Notes under the pieces: generated by a model | What the model was told of the DNA's origin: nothing | The model's input: the letters and a program-made list of their open reading frames with translations, nothing else | The model's database searches: none | DNA from: Pseudomonadota bacterium | Lineage (GTDB): Bacteria; Pseudomonadota; Gammaproteobacteria; Xanthomonadales; Ahniellaceae | Length of the DNA stretch: 64,000 nucleotides | Assembly (NCBI GenBank): GCA_022843465.1 | Contig: JALHNO010000001.1 | Span: 198,787 to 262,786, forward strand | Reading direction: 5' to 3' | Made by a program: the position numbers and the translations under genes | Shown: one piece after another, positions 55,680-62,775 of the stretch | Position numbering within the stretch: position 1 is the stretch's first letter | Layout of the letters: each line of letters starts with the position of its first letter

Positions 55680-56123
55680 GTGATCAAGAAAATCCGCAAG
55701 TCGCCAACCCGGCGCGCGCCTGAGAAACCCGCCACTGCGGCCAAGTCGATGGCGAGCACGGCGAAAGCGGGCGCAGCCCAGGCCAGAAAGATCATGCCGC
55801 CAAAGGCGCCCAGCTCGGCCAGACCACCGAAGCCGCCGAAGCCCGTGAAGCTGCCGAAGTCGGCAAAACCGGCCAAGCCCGGCAAGAAAGCCAAGGCCGC
55901 CAAGCCGGCCAGCGAAAAGCGGGTGCACGGCAGCTTCAGCATGCCGCGGCGCGACCACGCCCTGATCGCCGCGCTCAAGGCACGTTGCAAGCGCGAGGGC
56001 CGCAGCGTGAAGAAGAACCAGCTGCTGCGCGCGGGTTTGCGCGCGTTGTCGGCGATGGCGAGCGATCAGCTCGCTGCCGCGCTCGCCGAGCTCGATCAAC
56101 CGGTCGCTGCGGCGGGCGCCTGA
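55680..56123 (+). CDS. Lysine/proline/alanine-rich protein, histone H1-like, with possible ribbon-helix-helix end
   Basis: About 147 residues if the GTG at 55680 (VIKKIRKS) is the start; the open frame reaches back to 55545, but that part is not convincing. Residues about 5-80 are low-complexity Lys/Pro/Ala (RPPKPPKPVKLPKSAKPAKP), as in bacterial histone H1-like and AlgP-type proteins that coat DNA. The C-terminus, SMPRRDHALIAALKARCKRE followed by VKKNQLLRAGLRAL, has the spacing of a ribbon-helix-helix DNA-binding fold. It may be a nucleoid or regulatory protein. Codon bias (heavy use of AAG and GCC) is stronger than in the neighbours. Start and function are uncertain. Confidence 0.6.
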   Translation: MIKKIRKSPTRRAPEKPATAAKSMASTAKAGAAQARKIMPPKAPSSARPPKPPKPVKLPKSAKPAKPGKKAKAAKPASEKRVHGSFSMPRRDHALIAALKARCKREGRSVKKNQLLRAGLRALSAMASDQLAAALAELDQPVAAAGA

Positions 56124-56375
56124 TCGTTAGCCGGGTGATCGGACATCGCCGCAAATGATCGCCCGCGTCCAGCTGATTCGCGCGGGCGCGATGCCGTTCA
56201 CGCGTGACGAGCCAGCGGCTTCTGCGCCGGACCCGGCGCATCCTGCCTGCCCCGGAACTGCGGCAGCCAGGCGCGGTCCGAATGACGCCATAACTTCCGC
56301 CACGGAACTTGCTGCCGGACCTTCGGTCTGAGCCAACACGCCGGCATCCCGGTGCGAACCGTCGAAAGGACAACC

Positions 56376-57074
56376 ATGAAGCACACCGCATTCGCTCTAT
56401 TGATCGCCTTGGGCATGACCGCATGCTCGAAGGACGCGCCCGAGACCGAGGCCCTGGCAACGGCGCCTGCGCAGAGCGAAACGGTGGCACCGCCGACGCC
56501 AGCAGCAGTGACAACGGATCCGGCGGTCGCTGGTTCCGTCGCCGACACCTTCATGCAGAACATCGCCGCGCTCTGCGGTCAGGCGTACGCCGGGCGGGTA
56601 CTGGTGGACAAGCCGGAGAGCGCTGACAACAGCTTTGCCGGCAAGCCGCTGGTCATGCATGTGCGGCAATGCGACGACGGTCAGATCCGCATTCCGTTTC
56701 ACGTCGGCGACGATCACTCGCGGACCTGGGTAATCTCACGCCGCGATCAGGGTTTGTACCTCAAGCATGATCATCGCCACGCCGATGGCAGCAGCGATGC
56801 CGTCACCCTTTATGGCGGTGCCAGTGCTGCGCCGGGCACCGCCACGCGTCAGAGCTTTCCGGTCGATGCGCAATCAAGCGCCATGTTCGATCGTGCCGGC
56901 CTGTCCGCTTCAATGAGCAATACCTGGGCTATGGAAATCGAGCCGGGCAAGCGTTTCCTCTACGAACTTTCGCGGCCCGACGGACGCCTGTTCCAGGTCG
57001 AGTTCGATCTCACCACGCCAGTTGCCGAGCCACCCGCACCCTGGGGTGCGGATTCTGGCGGCAGCCCGTGGTGA
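56376..57074 (+). CDS. Lipoprotein of unknown function
   Basis: 232 residues. A signal ending LIALGMTACS places a lipid-anchored cysteine at the mature N-terminus, followed by a Thr/Pro/Ala-rich linker (ALATAPAQSETVAPPTPAAV) of about 40 residues. The globular part (about 55-215) has VADTFMQNIAALCGQAYAGR, the opening of a family seen in proteobacterial lipoproteins, and DHSRTWVISRRDQGLYLKHD. Two cysteines may form a disulfide. AAAGGA lies before the ATG. The same start as a longer frame at 56352 is rejected for lack of a leader. It sits just before the decayed defence patch. Confidence 0.8.
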   Translation: MKHTAFALLIALGMTACSKDAPETEALATAPAQSETVAPPTPAAVTTDPAVAGSVADTFMQNIAALCGQAYAGRVLVDKPESADNSFAGKPLVMHVRQCDDGQIRIPFHVGDDHSRTWVISRRDQGLYLKHDHRHADGSSDAVTLYGGASAAPGTATRQSFPVDAQSSAMFDRAGLSASMSNTWAMEIEPGKRFLYELSRPDGRLFQVEFDLTTPVAEPPAPWGADSGGSPW

Positions 57075-57132
57075 GAACGTGGCAAGGCGGCTGACCTGGC
57101 GCGGTTCGAAACGACAATCCGTAGCCATCCTA

Positions 57133-57431
57133 TCGTCGAGCAGCTCGCGCACGGTCTTCGGCGGATTCGCCAACGAAGCGCGCATCTCCCGCACCGCTGT
57201 GCGCACGACGGCGGGCTTCAGGTCGAATGGATGCGCCAGAAACTCGTCTGGATGCTGTACCGGGATCCCGTAGCGCGACACCACCTCATCGGGGAAGTCG
57301 CGCAGGTTCAGGGTGACGATGACGCCCGCCCGGCAGCGGATGGCCGCAGCCAGCACATGGCGATCATCCGGGTCGGGCAGTGTCAGCTGCTCGATGAAGG
57401 GTTCGTACTCGGTGACGAGGCAGTCCGGCGC
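57133..57431 (-). pseudogene. Truncated PIN-domain toxin gene (C-terminal two-thirds)
   Basis: The minus-strand frame encodes APDCLVTEYEPFIEQLTLPD, DDRHVLAAAIRCRAGVIVTL and NLRDFPDEVVSRYGIPVQHP, followed by DEFLAHPFDLKPAVVR. This is the second part of a VapC-type PIN RNase with its acidic residues (D-D-R-H and NLRDFP). The N-terminal third, with the first catalytic Asp, is missing: before APDC the sequence switches at about 57432-57445 to part of a restriction-modification gene. After residues about PKTVRELLD the frame runs on without a natural stop into the antisense of the lipoprotein gene. No antitoxin gene is left. I regard it as inactive. Confidence 0.75.
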
Positions 57432-57445
57432 CGCGCGGTTCCGGT

Positions 57446-58030
57446 GCGATCCATCGCCGCGTGCAGCTCGCGGAGGTGGAGGATGTCGGGGGCGCGTTCG
57501 TCGGGGTCGTGGAAGCGGTTGTAGGTCTTTGTCAGCCCCTCGTTGGCTTGAACCACAAGCGCCGTACGTTGCTGGAGATAGGTTCTGCAACAGTGCTCAA
57601 AGTTCGGTACTGCATCAGTTTGAATGTTGGCAACGGTCCCCTTCTCCCGCCTGCGGGAGACAGGCCCGCAGGGCCGGATGAGGGGAAACCTTCGATGGTG
57701 TTGGCTACTTGTTGCGATGCGCGCGGCAGCCCCCGAGCGCTATCGCAGGTTTCCCTCATCCGCCTGCGGCTGTCTCCCGTAAACGGGAGAAGGGGTTCAT
57801 CGCCAGAATTTCAAACTGATGCAATGCCCAAAGTTCCGCGTGCCACCGAGTGGAAACGCGAATGTTTCGAAGCCGTCGGACGGGGCATGGCGAGGGTCAT
57901 TCTTCATCGATGACGCGAAGCAGCGTGCCCAACACTTGCGGACACGAGACTGAAGAAGCGCGAAGTAATCTGACGCGCAGAGTGGGAACTGTTGATGGCA
58001 AACACTCTCATCGTCCTGATCCGCAGGTCC
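57446..58030 (-). pseudogene. Remnant of a type IIG restriction-modification methylase, interrupted
   Basis: Several minus-strand pieces in different frames match the C-terminal target-recognition region of Eco57I-like type IIG enzymes. From high to low coordinates: MRVFAIN (about 57990-58020), then FALLQSRVRKCWARCFASS and HAPSDGFETFAFP (57846-57980), then LVVQANEGL, LTKTYNRFHDP and ILHLRELHAAMDR (57446-57572). Intact members have these in the same order in one frame. Here there is at least one frameshift, a palindromic element at 57611-57823 splits the last two pieces, and the gene ends abruptly next to a PIN remnant. No methylase catalytic motif survives. Confidence 0.75.
57611..57823. repeat. 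Long imperfect inverted repeat, MITE-like, about 80-bp arms
   Basis: Left arm 57611-57690 and right arm 57748-57823 are imperfect reverse complements. Both outer ends carry TGCATCAGTTTGAA, both contain CTTCTCCCG and its CGGGAGA partner, and both inner ends are GGATGAGGG followed by AAACC. Within the left arm TCTCCCGC/GCGGGAGA is itself a perfect hairpin. The whole element lies inside the broken restriction-modification gene. The core CTTCTCCCG...CGGGAGAAG resembles a palindrome that is common in proteobacterial genomes. Confidence 0.75.
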
Positions 58031-58281
58031 GGCGCGGCGCTGGCGGCAAACCGGACTGATAGCACCATCGGCGCGCCATCGCGAACGACTTGGCAGTGCG
58101 CGGTCCGGTGCGCTGAAAACAGCGGATGCCGCCTGGCTTGCTGTCCGACTTGCAGCGTCCGCGCCATGCGCGATCTCGCCTACGGCATCGGCGACACCGG
58201 GAACGACCGACTCGCGCCTGCTCGGGATTGCTCCGCGGCACGGGGATCGCGCCACGCTGATTCATCATGCCGACGACTGGC

Positions 58282-59094
58282 TCAGGGCTTGCCCAGTTCG
58301 AGCCGGATTCGCGGCAGCCAGTGCTGCTCGGCGATGCGCTTGAAGCCGGCACGGTTGGGGTGGATCTCGTTGCCCCAGTCGCCGCTCGCCGGCAGGCTGC
58401 CGCGGGCATCGACCACCGCAACCCGTGCGTGTGCCGCGGCCAGCGCGCCAGCCGCCGCCACGAACTGATCAATCAGCCAGCTGGCGACCTTGTACTGGTT
58501 GTCAGGATCGCTCAGGCCGACCTCATTGAAGTGCGGCTTCAGCCAGGGGCCGAGGCGGATCGGCCCGATCTTGTAGGGGCGTCCGCTGGCGAACGGATAG
58601 TCATAGCTGTTGATCAGAACCGTACAACCCGGCGCGACCTGGTTGCGCAGTTCGATCACCCGCGCCAGATCGTCGATCACGAAGCTGAGGGCGCGGCCGA
58701 ACGCCCGCAGCCGGATGTGCCTTCTGACCACCAGCGGAACCGGGCTTGGCCAGTCGGTTCCGGGCGACTGTGGCTCCTCTGCCGGTTTCACGAACTCTGC
58801 CAGTTCGTCGCCGACGATGTCATTGCCTCCCATCGACAGCAGCAGCAGATCAAACTGCCAGGCGCCGAGTTGATCGCGCAGTCGCGGCAGCAGTGCCTTG
58901 ATGGCGGCGCTTTCGCGGCCGGGCACGCTGTTGTTGAAGCAGATCGCCTCGCGCCGCAGTCCGCGTTCGATCTGCTTTTGCAGATCGATCGATTTGACCG
59001 GATACTGGAACCAGGAATCGCCCAGGCAGTAGATGCGCGGCCAGTCCGGGTGCCGGTGCGTGGACTCGATGAATCGGCGGATTTCGTTGGACAT
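58282..59094 (-). CDS. SGNH/GDSL-family hydrolase
   Basis: 270 residues. The nucleophile block is IYCLGDSWFQYPVK (Ser27), the oxyanion Gly/Asn are in LLLLSMGGNDIVGDE, and the catalytic His-Asp end is WGNEIHPNRAGFKRIAE. These are the usual conserved blocks of SGNH esterases/lipases. There is no signal peptide, so it probably works in the cytoplasm. The start at 59094 is set by a strong AAAGGAGG ribosome-binding site; the longer frame to 59214 is rejected. Substrate is unknown. It is a single gene on the minus strand, between the decayed patch and the sigma/kinase cluster. Confidence 0.9.
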   Translation of the reverse strand: MSNEIRRFIESTHRHPDWPRIYCLGDSWFQYPVKSIDLQKQIERGLRREAICFNNSVPGRESAAIKALLPRLRDQLGAWQFDLLLLSMGGNDIVGDELAEFVKPAEEPQSPGTDWPSPVPLVVRRHIRLRAFGRALSFVIDDLARVIELRNQVAPGCTVLINSYDYPFASGRPYKIGPIRLGPWLKPHFNEVGLSDPDNQYKVASWLIDQFVAAAGALAAAHARVAVVDARGSLPASGDWGNEIHPNRAGFKRIAEQHWLPRIRLELGKP

Positions 59095-59372
59095 GGGGCC
59101 TCCTTTGACCGGCGCGCAACAATGGCTCCTTGTAGCGCTTGTTCCGTCTGCAGTTTGAGTGACGGTAGGCACAATTGTCCCAGTGTCGTGTTCGCTGTGG
59201 CCACCGGTTGGCATTCCAGATGCCGTCTATCCGGGAACCAATGGCCATGAACTGCGTCCTCTCCGAGCGTGCGGCGGTCGACACTTTCCACGCGGGGACG
59301 CCAGCCCATGCTGACGCCACGGGCAGGACTGGCAGTATGCTCGCGGTCCATTGCCAGTCAGCGGCCGCAGAC

Positions 59373-59933
59373 ATGAGTGAGGCTACCCTCGGTCAACACA
59401 CGACCGCCCTGCTGCTGGGCCGGATTCGCGATGGCGATCCGGAAGCCCGGGTTGCCCTGGTTGCACGGATCGAGCCACTGCTCAGGCGCTTCGCTCATGG
59501 CCGTGTGCCGCAACTTCTGCGCCACCAGGAGGACACCGCCGATCTGGTGCAACTGACCTGGCTCAAGGTGATCGACAAGCTCGACGTCATCGAGCCGCGC
59601 GAGCCCGGCGCGTTTTTCGCTTATCTGCGTACCGTTCTGCTCAACGCCCTGCGCGAATCACTGCGTCGCCACGGTCGCTCGCCGATCGACGCGGGTTCGG
59701 ATGTCGGTGAGGCAGTGCAGTCGGTGTTGCCGGCCGCCAATGTCGATCCCGACGACTGGGTTGCCTGGGAACAGGCCCTCGCGGCACTGTCGCCTGAGCA
59801 CCGTGGACTGGTGCTGATGCGCTTCGAATTCGGCATGAGTTTCGGCGAGATTGCCGCTGAACTCGGCGAGTCCCCGGATGGCGTGCGCATGAAACTCAAC
59901 CGGGCGCTGGCGCGCATGGCCGGCGCGTCATGA
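59373..59933 (+). CDS. ECF-type RNA polymerase sigma factor paired with a Ser/Thr kinase
   Basis: 186 residues. Region 2: RFAHGRVPQLLRHQEDTADL then VQLTWLKVIDKLD. Region 4: LAALSPEHRGLVLMRF followed by MSFGEIAAELGESPDGVRMK. Both are clear, so this is a better sigma factor than the one at 15468. Its sequence fits the ECF group usually located beside Ser/Thr kinase genes. The start at 59373 (MSEATLGQ) is chosen because the upstream part of the frame is not protein-like; no strong ribosome-binding site is seen. Stop overlaps the kinase start by four bases. It probably drives an envelope- or surface-protein regulon under kinase control. Confidence 0.9.
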   Translation: MSEATLGQHTTALLLGRIRDGDPEARVALVARIEPLLRRFAHGRVPQLLRHQEDTADLVQLTWLKVIDKLDVIEPREPGAFFAYLRTVLLNALRESLRRHGRSPIDAGSDVGEAVQSVLPAANVDPDDWVAWEQALAALSPEHRGLVLMRFEFGMSFGEIAAELGESPDGVRMKLNRALARMAGAS

Positions 59934-62692
59934 CGGCGACTGACGATGCGCTGCAGCAGTTGATTGCGCGTATCGGCGCAGGCGAGTCCGTCGATCTCGA
60001 TCGTATTCCCGTCGAGCTGCGCACCTTGCCGGAAGTGCAGCGGCTGCTGCAGATGGCGCGGGTGGCCGGTGCGCTCGACCGCAATGCCAGCGATGCTGCC
60101 GCTGACGATGTAGCACCGGCACAGCTCGGCAGCTGGCGACTGGTGCGCCTGCTGGGCAGCGGCGGCATGGGCGAAGTCTGGCTCGGCGACCGCAGCGATG
60201 GCGCGGTCGAGCATCGGGTGGCGATCAAGCGACTGCGTATCGACGCCGGTCATTTCCGCGAGCGACTGGCCAGTGAGCGGCGCATCCTGGCTCGCCTGGA
60301 GCATCCGAATATCGCCCGCTTCATCGATGCCGGCGTCGATCCGCGCGGCGCGCCATGGCTGGCACTGGAGTATGTCGATGGTGCGCCGATCAGCGAATGG
60401 TGCAGCCGGCAGTCGCTGTCATTGCAGGCGCGGCTGCAGTTGTTCCAGAAGGTCTGCGCAGCGGTGGGTCATGCCCATCGCCATCTGATCGTGCATCGCG
60501 ATCTGAAGCCGGCAAACGTGCTGGTCAATGCCGAAGGTGAGCCCAAACTGCTCGACTTCGGCATCGCCAAGTTGCTCGACGGCAGCAGCAGTGAACACAC
60601 CAGCAGCGCGTTGACACCCGCCTATGCTGCACCCGAGCAACTGCGTGGCGGCGAGATATCCACCGCTACCGACGTCTACGCCCTGGGCTTGCTGCTGTTT
60701 CGCGTTCTGGCCGGTGTCTTGCCCGATACCCGCACCGGGGATTCGGCGGCGGCGGTGCTGGCGCGACTGGATGAGGAAGAAACCCGAAGGCCGAGTCGGC
60801 ACGCCCTGCGCGCCAGTCAGGCCTTGCCGTATCCGGCGACGGCGCTGAAGGGCGATCTGGACGCCATCGTCGCGCAGGCGATGCGGGCACAGCCGGAAGC
60901 GCGTTACGGATCGGTCGCAGAACTTGCGGCCGATATCGGCCGCTATCTCGATGCGCGTCCGGTGCGCGCGCGGCCGCCCACCCGGCGCTATCGCTTCGCA
61001 CGCTTCGTCAAGCGCAATCGCGGCGGTGTCGCGCTTGCCCTGATTGCACTGTTCGCCCTGGTCGCCGGCACGCTGATCTCGCTCAACCAGGCCATGCGCG
61101 CCGAGCGCGAGTCGGCCGCGGCGCAGCGCGCGCTTGCGCGCGCCGAGCGGGTCTCGGAGTTTCTGGGTTCACTGTACCGCGAGCAGGACCCGCTGCAGCG
61201 CGCTGGCGCCCGCCCGCGCCCGCCCGAAGCATTGATCGCCGATGCGGTGGCCCGTGTGCAGCGCGAGCTCTCCGATGATCCGCTCAGCCAGGCACAACTG
61301 CTGCGCGTGCTGGGCGAGGCGCAACTGAATGTCGCGGCGACGGACGCGGCGCGCGCCACGCTGGAGCTGGCCGGTCGACGCGCACTGGACGGTTCGGCGC
61401 CCTTGCTTGCAGCCGACATCGACAGCGTGCTGGGTTCGCTGGCGTTGCGCGAGCTACGTCTGGACGAAGCGGCTGGCCTGTTCGATCGGGCACTGCAGGT
61501 GGCGGCGGCCGAGCGTGGCAGCGACAGTCTCGAGGTGGCGCGCATTCGCGCGCGCCGGGCCGCCAGCCTGGTGCAAGTCGGGCGATTCGAGGAAGCGCGT
61601 GGTGAACTCGAGTCCGCCTACCGGCAACTGGCACTGCGACTGGGTCCAAACGCCAACGAAACCATCAATGCGCAGCTCTGGCTCGGCGCGGCCCAGGAAC
61701 AGATGCGCGACGATCCGGCCGCCCTGCTGACGTTGCGCGCCAATGCCGCCGCGATCGAATCGGCATTCGGACCCGAAGACGCGAGACTGGTGCGGACGCT
61801 GACTTCGCTCGGAGAAGTGTTGCGCCGAACCCGCGATTTCCCGGCTGCGCGTGCGGTGCTTCAGCGCGCGGCAGTGATCGCACGCCGGCAGTTTGGCGAC
61901 CATCATGTCCACCTCGTCAGTGCCCTGGTACGCATGGCCACTCTGGAGCGCGATGCTGGCGAGTTGCAGCAATCGATCAAGGTGCTGGATCAGGCGGCAC
62001 TCGCCATGTCGTCCGACACCGACACCAGCACGCGGGCACAGCTGTTCGCGACCCGTGGCGGAACCTGGATCGAACTCGGCGACGGCGTGCGCGCCGAGCC
62101 CGACCTGCGCGAAGCGCTGCGGCTGCGCAGCGAGTCCGGTGGCACGCGCTCCGGCCTGGCCTGGTTCACCCAGGTGCAACTCGGGCAGGCCCTGGCCCTG
62201 CAGGGAAAAATCGACGAGGCGCACGCGCTGCAGTCAGAAGCTGCCGAGGAATTGCGCAAGCAACTCGGTCCGGACGCCTACCAGAACGGCATGGTTGCGC
62301 TGCGTCGCGCCCAGACTTATGCGCTGGAGCAGGATTGGTTGCCGGCCGTGGTGCAGATGCGCGAGGCGGTGCGCCTGGTCGAGCGTACCTATGGGCGTGA
62401 ACACTATGGGCACTTCTCGTGGTCGCTGGAACTCGCCAGCTTTCTGGGCCAACTGGAAGACGGCCATGCAGAGGCTGCCGAGTTGATCGATGATCTGCTG
62501 GCGCGCTGGAGCGGCAAGGCCGAGATCGAGGCCGATTACGCGCGGCTGATCGCGTTGCGCTGCGATCTGCATGCGCGCGCCGGAAGACCGGCGGAGGCTG
62601 CGCGGCTGGCACGCAATGCGCTGGCCAGGAAGGAACTGCAGGCCAGCGCTGCGCAACGGCAGGCGCTGGAACGCTACGCCGGGGGCAACTGA
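59930..62692 (+). CDS. Eukaryotic-type Ser/Thr protein kinase with periplasmic TPR domain
   Basis: 920 residues. The kinase domain (about 68-340) has LLGSGGMGEVWLGD, K100 in VAIKRL, HRDLKPANVL with D191 and DFGIAK with D209, all intact. A membrane helix is at about 364-385 (GVALALIALFALVAGTLIS). The C-terminal 500 residues are TPR-like (LRLDEAAGLFDRALQVAAAE, RTRDFPAARAVLQRAAVIAR). Overlap of ATGA with the sigma stop makes these a co-translated pair. In related clusters the kinase phosphorylates and so activates the sigma factor, which I take as a likely mechanism here. Confidence 0.92.
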   Translation: MTATDDALQQLIARIGAGESVDLDRIPVELRTLPEVQRLLQMARVAGALDRNASDAAADDVAPAQLGSWRLVRLLGSGGMGEVWLGDRSDGAVEHRVAIKRLRIDAGHFRERLASERRILARLEHPNIARFIDAGVDPRGAPWLALEYVDGAPISEWCSRQSLSLQARLQLFQKVCAAVGHAHRHLIVHRDLKPANVLVNAEGEPKLLDFGIAKLLDGSSSEHTSSALTPAYAAPEQLRGGEISTATDVYALGLLLFRVLAGVLPDTRTGDSAAAVLARLDEEETRRPSRHALRASQALPYPATALKGDLDAIVAQAMRAQPEARYGSVAELAADIGRYLDARPVRARPPTRRYRFARFVKRNRGGVALALIALFALVAGTLISLNQAMRAERESAAAQRALARAERVSEFLGSLYREQDPLQRAGARPRPPEALIADAVARVQRELSDDPLSQAQLLRVLGEAQLNVAATDAARATLELAGRRALDGSAPLLAADIDSVLGSLALRELRLDEAAGLFDRALQVAAAERGSDSLEVARIRARRAASLVQVGRFEEARGELESAYRQLALRLGPNANETINAQLWLGAAQEQMRDDPAALLTLRANAAAIESAFGPEDARLVRTLTSLGEVLRRTRDFPAARAVLQRAAVIARRQFGDHHVHLVSALVRMATLERDAGELQQSIKVLDQAALAMSSDTDTSTRAQLFATRGGTWIELGDGVRAEPDLREALRLRSESGGTRSGLAWFTQVQLGQALALQGKIDEAHALQSEAAEELRKQLGPDAYQNGMVALRRAQTYALEQDWLPAVVQMREAVRLVERTYGREHYGHFSWSLELASFLGQLEDGHAEAAELIDDLLARWSGKAEIEADYARLIALRCDLHARAGRPAEAARLARNALARKELQASAAQRQALERYAGGN

Positions 62693-62775
62693 CGCCCTGG
62701 TGCAGCGACACCCCGGCGCGTTCGCTTGTCGGGTCCATCGACGTTCGTATCTTCAGCAACCTGGAGAACGTCGTG

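Noticed and set aside
57992-58468. A 158-residue plus-strand frame
   Set aside because: It lies antisense to the restriction-modification remnant and the SGNH hydrolase C-terminus and has Arg/Ser/Cys-rich noncoding sequence.
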